A stretch of 64,000 nt of DNA. It comes from Sphingobium sp. JS3065. GTDB taxonomy: Bacteria; Pseudomonadota; Alphaproteobacteria; Sphingomonadales; Sphingomonadaceae. Below, one piece after another: positions 9,274 to 17,194 of this stretch. Under the pieces are notes generated by a model. It did no database searches, was not told the origin of the DNA, and saw only the letters and a list, made by a program, of their open reading frames with translations. The stretch lies in contig NZ_CP102664.1 in NCBI RefSeq assembly GCF_026427355.1, positions 2,979,501 to 3,043,500 of the forward strand, in the 5' to 3' direction. The first letter of the stretch is position 1; each line of letters starts with the position of its first letter. A program made the position numbers and the translations under genes.

Positions 9274-9765
9274 TCAGCCGTTGCGACCGGCCTCGAAGAG
9301 GAACCATGCGCGCTCCTCGGCCTGGTCGGTCCAGTCGTCGATAATGCCTTCGGTCGCGTTGTCTCCTGCCTCGGTGGCGGCGGCCTTCGCGGCGCGCAGC
9401 GCTTCGACCAGCTTCAGATTATCCTCGCGCAGTTCGTTCAGCATGTCGCCGGGGCTGACATAGTCGGCATCATTGTCGACCACCGACTGATGGCGCGAAA
9501 TGTCGCCGATGGAACGCAGCGTGGTGTTGCCGGTCTTGCGCACCCGCTCCGCGATCAGGTCGGTGGTGGCCAGGATTTGCGTGGCCTGCTCGTCGAACAT
9601 CAGATGATAGTCGCGGAAATGCGGACCGGAAACGTGCCAGTGGAAATTCTTGGTCTTGAAATACAGCGCATAGCTGTCCGCGAGCACGCCGTTCAGCGCC
9701 TGCGCGACTGACTTGGTCGCATTGCTGCGCAGGTCCGTCGGGGTCTTGAGGTCGGGGGCGGTCAT
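9274..9765 (-). CDS. dps: Dps family DNA-protection/ferritin-like protein
   Basis: This 163-aa four-helix protein has the Dps ferroxidase signature: FKTKNFHWHVSGPHFRDYHLMFDEQ holds the first metal ligands (His, Asp, Glu) and matches the family pattern closely. Dps oxidises and stores iron as a dodecamer, limiting Fenton chemistry, and many members bind DNA; the short N-terminus here has only a few basic residues. An AGGAG ribosome binding site is seen upstream of the ATG. It converges with the gre-like gene across a strong hairpin. Confidence 0.93.
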   Translation of the reverse strand: MTAPDLKTPTDLRSNATKSVAQALNGVLADSYALYFKTKNFHWHVSGPHFRDYHLMFDEQATQILATTDLIAERVRKTGNTTLRSIGDISRHQSVVDNDADYVSPGDMLNELREDNLKLVEALRAAKAAATEAGDNATEGIIDDWTDQAEERAWFLFEAGRNG

Positions 9766-9881
9766 GCTTGGCTCCTGCTGCTATTTGGTTTCGCAGATAT
9801 AATGATCTGCCGCCGATAAGGTGCCATCCTAAATGATGAATCTTCCGCGAAAATTCCGGTCAGTCTGATGGATATGCTCGA

Positions 9882-10448
9882 TCAGGCGAGGTGCAGCGCC
9901 GAAGCCGCCGCGGCAAGACCGGCCAGCAGCACCAAAATGCCGCCCCCTCGGCGAATGGCCGCTAATGGGAGCGCCTTGAACAGATGATCGCGCCACAGAA
10001 CCACCGGCACCGTCGCGGCGACGATGCCGATGGCGCCGCCGGTCGCGGCCAGCAGAGGATCGGCGGTGCGGACGGCGGTGCCCAGGATCAGGAATTGCGC
10101 GCCATCGCCGAAACCCAGGATGAAAAGGCCGATCGCGGTGGTCAGAAACGGCCCCGTCCGCCAGCTTGCCAGCGGATCGGGCTGCCGGACCGGCCAGAAC
10201 ATGCCGATGGCCAGGAAGATCAGCGCCAGCGCCAGGAAGAGCAGCCGCGCATCGGACCCCAGCATCGGCGCCATAAACGCACCCGCCGCCGCGCCCACGG
10301 CGGCATTGGCGATGGCGGCCACCACGATTCCCGCGATCACCGCGCCGTCTTTCCGGAACCGCGCCGCCAGGGCAAGGGCCAGCCATTGCCCCTTGTCCCC
10401 CATCTCTCCCAACAGGCAGCCGAGCAGCGCGATCAGCAATGCGTCCAT
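9882..10448 (-). CDS. GDT1/TMEM165 (UPF0016) family membrane protein
   Basis: This 188-aa protein has about six membrane helices. It carries two related repeats with the family motif: GEMGDKGQ in the first helix and GFGDGAQF in the second half. Both fit the E-x-G-D-(K/R) box of cation/proton exchangers for Mn2+ or Ca2+. The second box has Phe instead of the usual Glu, a deviation seen in some bacterial members. It is followed at 24 bp spacing by an upstream small gene on the same strand. Confidence 0.85.
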   Translation of the reverse strand: MDALLIALLGCLLGEMGDKGQWLALALAARFRKDGAVIAGIVVAAIANAAVGAAAGAFMAPMLGSDARLLFLALALIFLAIGMFWPVRQPDPLASWRTGPFLTTAIGLFILGFGDGAQFLILGTAVRTADPLLAATGGAIGIVAATVPVVLWRDHLFKALPLAAIRRGGGILVLLAGLAAAASALHLA

Positions 10449-10472
10449 TCAGCGGCCGTCTTTCAATGCGAT

Positions 10473-10805
10473 TCAGGCGGTCAGATGCGCGCCGGTTCCG
10501 GTCGCGGGCGTGGCGGCCATGGGCATCGGGATGACGTCCGCCTCCGGCATTTCCACAGCGATCGCATCGCGCATCAGGTCGAGATAGGACATCACCACCG
10601 GTCCTGCCCCCTGCAGCGACAGCGCCGATTGCAGCGTGCTGGCCAGACATTCCACCGTGTCCAGGTGAAAGGCCCGCGCGATATGGCGGATCTGGTCGAT
10701 CTCGTCGCGCAGGCGCGCCACGGACACATGGCCGCGTTCGCCCGCCAGCCCGTCGACCCGGCGCAGCAGGTCGGAAAGAATGACCAACTTCGGATCATGT
10801 CGCAT
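10473..10805 (-). CDS. Conserved-looking hypothetical protein
   Basis: This 110-aa protein is of unknown family. It has helical segments (LSDLLRRVDGLAGERG, RLRDEIDQIRHIARAF) and a Pro/Ala-rich tail. No signal peptide or membrane segment is seen. A GGGGGAAG stretch eight bases before the ATG serves as ribosome binding site. It is 24 bp upstream of the GDT1-like gene on the same strand and may be co-transcribed with it. I do not recognise the function. Confidence 0.6.
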   Translation of the reverse strand: MRHDPKLVILSDLLRRVDGLAGERGHVSVARLRDEIDQIRHIARAFHLDTVECLASTLQSALSLQGAGPVVMSYLDLMRDAIAVEMPEADVIPMPMAATPATGTGAHLTA

Positions 10806-11021
10806 GATGTGCTTCCCCCGTCCTTTGGCTCCGACTCCACTATAAGGCTGGCCGGTTAAGGCCGCGTAAAGTGTAGCATGGCCCTCCCCTTTCGGTCACG
10901 AGCCTTGACATCGAACCGAATCTCCATCATGAGCCGCCGCTGAAACGGGGCGGTCCCTTCCTCGCAAGAGATTTGGGGCCGCTCTTCTTTTTCACGATAT
11001 TCACGACCAGGGACTAAGGCC

Positions 11022-11189
11022 ATGGCCAAGCCAGCAACCGTCAAGATTCGCCTCGTCAGCTCGGCTGACACCGGCTTCTTCTACGTCACCAAGAAGAATC
11101 CGCGCACCAAGACCGAGAAGCTGAGCTTCCGGAAGTACGACCCCGTCGTGCGCAAGCATGTCGAGTTCAAGGAAGCCAAGATCAAGTGA
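11022..11189 (+). CDS. rpmG: 50S ribosomal protein L33
   Basis: This 55-aa gene starts [16 protein letters not shown], continues with the conserved FYVTKKNPR, and ends in [11 protein letters not shown], all classic for bacterial L33. This copy has no zinc-ribbon cysteines, as is usual for the Cys-free L33 type of proteobacteria. It is a structural protein of the 50S subunit near the E site. It is monocistronic, with a terminator about 60 bp downstream. Confidence 0.96.
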   Translation: MAKPATVKIRLVSSADTGFFYVTKKNPRTKTEKLSFRKYDPVVRKHVEFKEAKIK

Positions 11190-11250
11190 CCTGAGGGCGG
11201 CTGCGGCCGCCTGACGACATTTGGGTTCGCGGCGTCATGCCCGAACGAAG

Positions 11251-11284
11251 AGGCCCGTCCCCCTGGGGGAACGGGCCTTTCCTT
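11251..11284 (+). terminator. Rho-independent terminator of rpmG
   Basis: A stem AGGCCCGT(T/C)CCCC / GGGGGAACGGGCCT is followed by TTCCTT. It lies 60 bp after the rpmG stop. Confidence 0.75.
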
Positions 11285-11344
11285 GTTGGCGCGACAGATT
11301 GCCAGTCATGGCGGCTTTGGGTGGAGAGCGGACGTTCAGTTTTC

Positions 11345-11493
11345 CGTTCGCCCTGAGCCCTTCGTCTACCTGCCAGGGCAGGCGCTCAGGATAAACTTGC
11401 CTTCCGCAAGTCGAAGCCTTCAGCCGAGCGGAGCGAGGCTTCCATGCTTCGCCTCCGCTCAGCAGAGCCCTTCGACTTCGCTCAGGGCGAACG
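11345..11493. repeat. REP-like palindromic intergenic element with 14-bp inverted ends
   Basis: The element begins CGTTCGCCCTGAGC and ends with the exact reverse complement GCTCAGGGCGAACG. Its interior shares a long near-identical block (CGAGCGGAGCGAGG, TTCCATGCTTCGC, CCTTCGACTTCGCTCAGGGC) with the copy at 17073-17174. Such elements are common between genes in sphingomonads. The rest of the 11190-11552 gap holds the rpmG terminator and no gene that I can support. Confidence 0.75.
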
Positions 11494-11552
11494 GATATCT
11501 AATGTCCGCCATTGGCCAAACCCTGCCACAGTCCTGATCCCGGCGCCCTGTC

Positions 11553-11975
11553 TCAGGCGCTGAATTTCTCCCGCAGGGCGAGCATGGCGATGGCCGCCTT
11601 GGCCGCTTCGCCGCCCTTGTCCTTCTCGTCCTTCTTGGCGCGGGTCAGCGCCTGGGCCTCATTCTCGACGGTCAGGATGCCGTTGCCGATGGGGATGCCG
11701 TCCATGCTGAGCGCCATCAGGCCGCGCGCGCTTTCGTTCGACACCACTTCGAAATGATAGGTTTCGCCGCGGATCACCACGCCGATGGCGATGAAGCCGT
11801 CATAGCGGCCGGATTCCGCCGCCAGAGCTACCGCGCCGGGGATTTCCAGCGCGCCGGGCACCGTCACCACCTCATATTTATGCCCCTCATCCTCCAGCGC
11901 GGCGACCGCGCCTTCGATCAGCAGGTCGTTCAGATGCTCGTAGAAGCGCGCTTCGACGATCAGGAATTTTGCCAT
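11553..11975 (-). CDS. ribH: 6,7-dimethyl-8-ribityllumazine synthase
   Basis: This 140-aa protein starts at [17 protein letters not shown]; the frame stays open upstream but that ATG is where the family begins. It shows the conserved [18 protein letters not shown] segment and [20 protein letters not shown] with the catalytic His of the RGETYHF motif. The enzyme condenses 5-amino-6-ribitylamino-uracil with dihydroxybutanone phosphate, the penultimate step of riboflavin synthesis. It lies 10 bp after ribB on the minus strand, in a ribE-ribB-ribH arrangement. Confidence 0.95.
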   Translation of the reverse strand: MAKFLIVEARFYEHLNDLLIEGAVAALEDEGHKYEVVTVPGALEIPGAVALAAESGRYDGFIAIGVVIRGETYHFEVVSNESARGLMALSMDGIPIGNGILTVENEAQALTRAKKDEKDKGGEAAKAAIAMLALREKFSA

Positions 11976-11985
11976 GGATAGTTCC

Positions 11986-13269
11986 TTAAAGCTCGATCGA
12001 CCGCTGCCCAACCACGGCCAGGTCATAGCCGTCAAGCGCGATCAGGCTGTGATGGCTGTTGCTGATCAGGATCATGTCGTGCACGCCCAGTTCGGCCAGG
12101 ATTTGCGCGCCCACGCCATAATCGCGCAATTCGTCCATACCCGCGTCGATCTGGCCCGCATGATGGCGCAGGACGCGGCTCACGAAATCGCCCGGCGTCT
12201 GGGAAACGAGCACGACGATGATGCCCGCCCCTTCCTGGGCGATGCTCTGCATCGACTTGGCGAGCAGGCCGTTGCGCGGCCCGGTCGCCCCATAGATGTC
12301 GTCCAGCGGCGAAAGCTGATGCATGCGGACCAGCGTCGGTTCGTCGGGGCAGACATGGCCCTTTTGCAGCACGAGCTGTTCGGTCTGGGTCGCCTTGTTG
12401 AAGAAGCTGATCGCCTTCCAGTCGCCGCCCCACTGGCTGTTGAAGCTGGTCTCGGCGCGGCGTTCGACCATATGGTCATGGCGGCGGCGATAGGCGATGA
12501 GGTCGCGGATCGTGCCGATCTTCATCTTGTGCTTCTGGGCGAAGGGGATCAGGTCGTCCAGCCGCGCCATGGTGCCGTCATCCTTCATCACCTCGCAGAT
12601 GACGCCGGAGGGGTTGAGACCGGCCAGGCGGGCGACGTCCACCGCCGCCTCCGTATGACCGGTGCGGACCAGTACGCCGCCGTCCTTTGCCACCAGCGGA
12701 AAGACATGGCCCGGCGTTACGATGTCGTCCCGGCCCTTCGATCCGTCGATCGCGACGGAAATGGTGCGGGCGCGGTCGGCGGCGCTGATGCCGGTGGTGA
12801 CGCCTTCGCGCGCCTCGATCGACACGGTGAAGGCGGTTTCGTGCCGGGTGCCGTTGTTGCGGCTCATCAGGTCCAGGCCCAGATAATCGATCCGCTCCTT
12901 GCTGAGCGCCAGGCAGATGAGGCCGCGGCCATGGGTCGCCATGAAATTGATCGCGTCGGGCGTCGCCATCTGCGCGGGGATCACCAGATCGCCCTCATTT
13001 TCCCGGTCCTCGTCATCCACCAGGATGAACATGCGGCCGTTGCGCGCCTCGTTGATGATCTCCTCCGGAGAGGCGAGGGCGGTGCCGCCTTCACGCTTGG
13101 CGAGATAGCTTTCCAGCTTGCCCAGCGTTTCGGCGGTGGGGTTCCAGTCCGCTTCGCCCAGCTTGCGCAGGGAATTGGCGTGAAGACCCGCCGCGCGGGC
13201 AAGGCCGGACCGGGACATGCCGCCGCCGGTGACGAGCGAACGGACGGTATCGATAAGGGCTGACGACAT
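11986..13269 (-). CDS. ribB: 3,4-dihydroxy-2-butanone-4-phosphate synthase with N-terminal HTH and degenerate GTP cyclohydrolase II-like domain
   Basis: This 427-aa protein starts at the ATG at 13269, which has an AGGAG site 8 bases upstream. Residues 18-55 form a Cro/CI-like helix-turn-helix ([20 protein letters not shown]). Residues 65-265 are RibB, with [21 protein letters not shown] and [17 protein letters not shown]. The remainder looks like GTP cyclohydrolase II, but where RibA carries the Cys-x10-Cys-x-Cys zinc site this protein has [19 protein letters not shown] with no cysteine, so that activity is probably lost. A palindrome 40 bp upstream could be an operator. Confidence 0.92.
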   Translation of the reverse strand: MSSALIDTVRSLVTGGGMSRSGLARAAGLHANSLRKLGEADWNPTAETLGKLESYLAKREGGTALASPEEIINEARNGRMFILVDDEDRENEGDLVIPAQMATPDAINFMATHGRGLICLALSKERIDYLGLDLMSRNNGTRHETAFTVSIEAREGVTTGISAADRARTISVAIDGSKGRDDIVTPGHVFPLVAKDGGVLVRTGHTEAAVDVARLAGLNPSGVICEVMKDDGTMARLDDLIPFAQKHKMKIGTIRDLIAYRRRHDHMVERRAETSFNSQWGGDWKAISFFNKATQTEQLVLQKGHVCPDEPTLVRMHQLSPLDDIYGATGPRNGLLAKSMQSIAQEGAGIIVVLVSQTPGDFVSRVLRHHAGQIDAGMDELRDYGVGAQILAELGVHDMILISNSHHSLIALDGYDLAVVGQRSIEL

Positions 13270-13307
13270 GAGAACGACTCCTTCCCCGAAACGGGACGGC
13301 ATGGCAT

Positions 13308-13346
13308 ATCACATCAGCATGTGATCATGGCAAGCGATAATCACAT
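13308..13346. promoter_or_regulatory. Candidate operator: three ATCACAT half-sites upstream of ribB
   Basis: The palindrome ATCACAT-CAGC-ATGTGAT occupies 13308-13325, and a further ATCACAT lies at 13340-13346. Read on the minus strand, a weak promoter (TTGAAC then TGATTAT, spacing 18-19) would place these sites over the -10 box and start point of ribB. A repressor-type operator is plausible, and the HTH domain fused to RibB is an obvious candidate to bind it, but that is inference. Confidence 0.45.
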
Positions 13347-13374
13347 TCGCCTTATTGATTCGTTCAATCCCGGA

Positions 13375-13989
13375 TCAAGGCGCGCTCATGCGAAGGCTCT
13401 GCATGCGGTCCAGATAGCGGGCCAGCACGTCGATCTCCAGGTTGAAGGCGCGGCCCGGCGTCAAGCTGTCCAACGTAGTCGCGGCGGCGGTATGCGGGAT
13501 GATGTTCAGGCCGAAATGGACGGAGCCGTCCGCCTGATCCTCCACCGTGTTGACGGTCAGTGAGATGCCGTCGACCGTGATCGAACCCTTGGCCGCCAGC
13601 GCAGGGGCGAGCGCCGCCGGGGCGGCGATGAGCAGGCGGGTCGAATCGCCTTCGCTGGTGGCGGACACCAAAGTGCCGATGCCGTCGACATGGCCGGTGA
13701 CGATATGGCCGCCCAGTTCGTCCCCGACCTTGAGCGCGCGTTCCAGGTTGAGGCGCGCGCCCAGTTCCCACAGCCCTTGCGCGGTGCGGGCGAGGGTTTC
13801 GGCCGACAGGTCGACCGCGAACCAGTCCGCGCCCTTTTCCACCACCGTCAGGCAGGCGCCGGAACAGGCGATGGACGCCCCGATGGCGACCGTTTCCATG
13901 TCGTAGGAACAGCCGATCACCAGGCGCAGGTCGCCGCGCTGTTCATGGGTGCGGATGGTGCCGATGTCGGTGATGATGCCGGTGAACAT
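13375..13989 (-). CDS. ribE: Riboflavin synthase, alpha subunit type
   Basis: This 204-aa protein begins with the family start MFTGIITDIGTI. It contains two homologous lumazine-binding barrels (1-88 and 89-190), seen as ACSGACLTVVEKG in the first and GSITVDGISLTVN in the second, plus GHIVTGHVDGIG. It dismutates two 6,7-dimethyl-8-ribityllumazine molecules into riboflavin. It lies downstream of ribD and 105 bp upstream of the ribB start on the minus strand. Confidence 0.95.
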   Translation of the reverse strand: MFTGIITDIGTIRTHEQRGDLRLVIGCSYDMETVAIGASIACSGACLTVVEKGADWFAVDLSAETLARTAQGLWELGARLNLERALKVGDELGGHIVTGHVDGIGTLVSATSEGDSTRLLIAAPAALAPALAAKGSITVDGISLTVNTVEDQADGSVHFGLNIIPHTAAATTLDSLTPGRAFNLEIDVLARYLDRMQSLRMSAP

Positions 13990-14019
13990 GATGCTGGAAA
14001 TCCTCTTTCGCGGCTTGTC

Positions 14020-14973
14020 CTAGGCGTTGCGGTTGCGGAGGTAAACCTCCAGCCGATCATTGCCCAGCCGCCGTTCGTCGTCGATCCGCCACCGGCCATG
14101 CGCGTCGGCAAGGTCGGTCAGGCCGATATCGCCTATGCCCGCCAGCCCGTCCCCGATCAGGATCGGCGCCCGATAGAGCAGCAGCCGGTCGACCAGATCG
14201 CCGCGCAGGAAAGCGGCGGCGGTTTGCGCGCCGCCCTCTACCAGCAGATGATCGACTTGCGGCAGGGCGGCGATGTCCTCCGGCGCGGCGATGCTTTCCC
14301 AGCCGTCGGGCGCATCGCCATGGCTGAGCAGCACGCGCCGGGGGGACCGGTCCTCCAGACCCGGCAGGCGCACGTCCAGCCGGGGCGCATCGGCGCGCAG
14401 CGTGCCGCCGCCCACCAATATGGCGTCATGCCGCGCGCGTTCCATATGCGCGTGGGCGCGGGCTTCCGGGCCGGTGATCCAGCGGCTGGACCCGTCGCCC
14501 AGCGCGATCCGGCCGTCCAGCGACAGGCCGAGCTTCAGCGTCACGGCGGGGCGGCCCAGCGTCTGGCGCAGCACGAAACCGCGCATCGCGGCGGCGGCTT
14601 CCTGCGCCATCACCCCCATTTCGATGGCGATGCCGCGTTTGCGCAGCCAGGCGGCGCCCTGCCCATCGGTGCGCGGATCGGGATCGCGCAGGGCGATCAC
14701 CACACGCTGTACCCCGGCGCGGGCCATCAGGTCGGCGCAGCGCGGGCCACGTGGGGAAAGGTGGAAACATGGCTCCAGCGTCACATAGGCGGTGGCGCCG
14801 CGGGCGCGCTCCATCGCCTCGTCCAGCGCCCGCGCTTCCGCATGGGGGCGGCCGCCCCTCTGCGTCCAGCCGCGTCCCACGACATGGCCGTCGCGCACGA
14901 TCAGGCAGCCGACATTGGGGTTGGGCGTGGAAAGCCCGCGCCCGCGTTCCGACAGGGCGATGGCGGCCGCCAT
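14020..14973 (-). CDS. ribD: Bifunctional pyrimidine deaminase/reductase RibD
   Basis: The visible product has 317 aa from the first in-frame ATG (MAAAIALSERGRG). The usual N-terminus is about ten residues longer, so translation may begin upstream at a non-ATG codon between 14976 and 15033. The deaminase domain has TPNPNVGC, the zinc-binding HAEARAL motif and an LEPC...GPRC pair with nine residues between the cysteines. The reductase domain follows (KLGLSLDGRIA, ILVGGGTLRADAP). RibD performs the second and third steps from GTP to riboflavin. It lies 30 bp before ribE on the same strand. Confidence 0.92.
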   Translation of the reverse strand: MAAAIALSERGRGLSTPNPNVGCLIVRDGHVVGRGWTQRGGRPHAEARALDEAMERARGATAYVTLEPCFHLSPRGPRCADLMARAGVQRVVIALRDPDPRTDGQGAAWLRKRGIAIEMGVMAQEAAAAMRGFVLRQTLGRPAVTLKLGLSLDGRIALGDGSSRWITGPEARAHAHMERARHDAILVGGGTLRADAPRLDVRLPGLEDRSPRRVLLSHGDAPDGWESIAAPEDIAALPQVDHLLVEGGAQTAAAFLRGDLVDRLLLYRAPILIGDGLAGIGDIGLTDLADAHGRWRIDDERRLGNDRLEVYLRNRNA

Positions 14974-15029
14974 GAACCGCCGGTCCTGCGCGGGATCGAC
15001 GGGAGGCAGAATGGGTTTGGATCGGACGC

Positions 15030-15455
15030 TCAGGGCTGGGCCGCTCCGCTCTGGGTGGGGGCGGATTTTTCCGTGGCTTCGGCCTTGGCCAGGCGCTGGT
15101 CGAGCTGCGCGTTGATCTGCTTCAGCGCTTCCTTGCGGCGGGCGGTGTTGCGGGCTTCGTCTTTCTTCCAGTCGATGCCGAAAATATCGGCCACGCCCTG
15201 CATTTCCCTCTGCCTCTTCTGGATCGCCGCCTCGCGCTTGGCCAGGTCGATCTTCTGCTGGAGGATGATCGCCGCGTCGGTCCGGTTGGTGTCCCAGCTC
15301 TGCACATAGAAGATCTGGTTGCGCGTCGGCATGGTGTTGGTGTTGGCGTCGACGATGAAGGTCCAGATGATGACCCAGGTAATCGCGACGGACAGGCCGA
15401 GCAACGGCCATTTATGAGGCCGGTTCTCACGAAAATAGCTCCACAGGTCGCTCAT
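15030..15455 (-). CDS. Hypothetical single-pass membrane protein
   Basis: This 141-aa protein starts at MSDLWSYFREN; an in-frame ATG 39 bases further upstream is the alternative. It has one membrane helix (KWPLLGLSVAITWVIIWTFIV, about residues 14-34), then a charged helical region with coiled-coil character (residues 65-130, KIDLAKREAAIQKRQREMQG) and a Ser/Gln-rich tail. It is upstream of ribD on the same strand. Nothing in it identifies a function. Confidence 0.7.
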   Translation of the reverse strand: MSDLWSYFRENRPHKWPLLGLSVAITWVIIWTFIVDANTNTMPTRNQIFYVQSWDTNRTDAAIILQQKIDLAKREAAIQKRQREMQGVADIFGIDWKKDEARNTARRKEALKQINAQLDQRLAKAEATEKSAPTQSGAAQP

Positions 15456-15715
15456 CGCGCTCTTGGGAGACACCGGACGGGGTAAGATCGCCATGGCGCC
15501 GATATAGGGGAAGGCGGGGCCGGATGCAAAAGCGCTGTTGCCCGATGCGATGGCTTCCGGTCCCTTTTCTTTGATTTCAGACGTCTGCCAGGCGGAAATG
15601 GACGGTCAGCAGCTTGGTCGAGCTGATCGCGACGCCATCGCGAGTCGCCGGACGGAACGCCTTTTGCGAAGGGCGTGGCGCTGGGTGGCGATCCGGAAGG
15701 CTTCGTCGCTACAAT

Positions 15716-16981
15716 TTACAACAGCGTGTCGAAGGCGTGGATGGCGAGGCCGACCAGCCCGCCCACCAGCGTGCCGTTGACCCGGATATATTGCAGGTCG
15801 CGCCCGACCGCATGTTCCAGCCGGCTGGTGACGGTGCCTGCGTCCCAGCCGCGCACGGTTTCGCTGACCAGCTTCACGATGGAATCGCCATAGGCCGCCG
15901 TCGCGCCCACCGCCGCCCGGCGCATGAAGCGGTTGATCAGCAGGCGCAGCCGGGCGTCCTGCTGCAAGGTGGTGCCAAGCTGATGGAGCGCTTCGCCCAG
16001 GCGCCCCGCCATCGCCTTGCCGGGATCGCGCACGGCGCGCAGCAGGCCGCCGCGCGCCTGCTCCCACAGGCCGTCGATCCAGCGCTGCATCGCCGGATTG
16101 TCGACGATCTCGTCGCGGATGCGCGCGACGCGGGCCTGCATCTCCAGGTCGAATTGCAGGTCGGCGGCCAGCGTGGTCAGGCCTTCCTCCGCCTTCAGGC
16201 GCAGGCTGTGGCCGGGGTCATGCGCCATGTCGGCCAGCAGCTTGCGCAGGCCGTCGATGATCGCGTTGGACAGATTTTCATCAAGGCCCGTCCACCGCAA
16301 TATCTTGCCCGACCGGTCGTGCACCATCTGCCGGATCAGATGGTCGTTCGCCTCCAGAGTGCGGTCCGCCCACAGGATGATGCCGTCCATCACCGGAGCA
16401 TGGCGGCCGTCGCGCATCGCCGCCTCCAGCGCCTGGCCGATCAGCGGAGCCAGGTTCATGGCGCGCAGCCGCTGGGCGATGGCGCCCTTCACCATGCCGC
16501 CCAGCCGTTCCTGGTCCAGCGCCTCCAATATGTCGGCGGCCAGGCGGGACGCCCCCTCGCGCAACCGTCCGTCGCCGCTGGACGGGCTGGCGAGGAAGCG
16601 TCCCGCCGCACCCGCCATGTCCAGCCGCTGCATCCGCCGCGCCACCACGGCGGGGGTCAGGAAATTGTCGCGCAGGAACAGGGCGAGCGTGTCCCCGATC
16701 CGATCCTTGTTGCGCGGGATGATCGCGGTGTGGGGGATGGGCAGGCCCAGCGGATGGCGGAACAGGGCGGTGACCGCGAACCAGTCGGCCAGGCCGCCGA
16801 CCATCGCCGCCTCGGCAAAGGCCTGGACGAAGCCTATGGCGGGGTGAAGGTGGACCGTCGCCCGCGCCGCCAGGAACAGTGCCGCCATGAAGAGCAGCAT
16901 GCCCGTCGCCACCAGCCGCATGCGCCGCGCCGGATGAACAGGGCTGGCGACGATAGGGCGGGGCGGGGCGAGCATCTTCAT
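15716..16981 (-). CDS. DUF445 family membrane protein
   Basis: This 421-aa protein has an N-terminal membrane helix (residues 20-42) followed by the DUF445 signature FAEAAMVGGLADWFAVTALF with the HPLGLPIPHTAIIPRNKDRIG segment. Long amphipathic helices follow, and a hydrophobic C-terminal stretch (VNGTLVGGLVGLAIHAF) ends the protein. The family is widespread and of unknown function; some members associate with the membrane. The 260 bp between this gene and the preceding small membrane protein hold nothing that I can support. Confidence 0.9.
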   Translation of the reverse strand: MKMLAPPRPIVASPVHPARRMRLVATGMLLFMAALFLAARATVHLHPAIGFVQAFAEAAMVGGLADWFAVTALFRHPLGLPIPHTAIIPRNKDRIGDTLALFLRDNFLTPAVVARRMQRLDMAGAAGRFLASPSSGDGRLREGASRLAADILEALDQERLGGMVKGAIAQRLRAMNLAPLIGQALEAAMRDGRHAPVMDGIILWADRTLEANDHLIRQMVHDRSGKILRWTGLDENLSNAIIDGLRKLLADMAHDPGHSLRLKAEEGLTTLAADLQFDLEMQARVARIRDEIVDNPAMQRWIDGLWEQARGGLLRAVRDPGKAMAGRLGEALHQLGTTLQQDARLRLLINRFMRRAAVGATAAYGDSIVKLVSETVRGWDAGTVTSRLEHAVGRDLQYIRVNGTLVGGLVGLAIHAFDTLL

Positions 16982-17072
16982 GGCCAGCTAACGGTTACGC
17001 CGCCGTTTCGTTCAGGCAAGCGCTTCTTTTCCGGGGAGGAGGGGAGCGGGACGGCGGCAGGGGGCCAGGAAT

Positions 17073-17174
17073 GGGTTCGGGTCGAGCTTGTCGAAGCCTT
17101 CTCCCGAGCGGAGCGAGGTTTCCATGCTTCGCTCCGCTCAGCAGAACCCTTCGACTTCGCTCAGGGCAAACGGC
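17073..17174. repeat. REP-like palindromic intergenic element
   Basis: This element is closely related to the one at 11345-11493. Both carry CGAGCGGAGCGAGG, then TTCCATGCTTCGC and CCTTCGACTTCGCTCAGGGC. The left arm is GGGTTCGGGTCGAGCTTGTC. It fills most of the gap between the DUF445 start and the stop of the RND pump gene. Confidence 0.75.
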
Positions 17175-17194
17175 GATTATATCCGCCTTCCACT

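Noticed and set aside
11283..11537. An 84-codon frame after rpmG
   Set aside because: It is translation of the REP-like element and repeats its palindromic composition.
13990..14019. FMN riboswitch for the riboflavin genes
   Set aside because: No gap upstream of ribD, ribE or ribB is long enough or shows the RFN-type conserved segments.
15495..15715. A possible small gene between the membrane protein and DUF445
   Set aside because: Open frames on both strands run into neighbouring genes, and no ribosome binding site or family was found.
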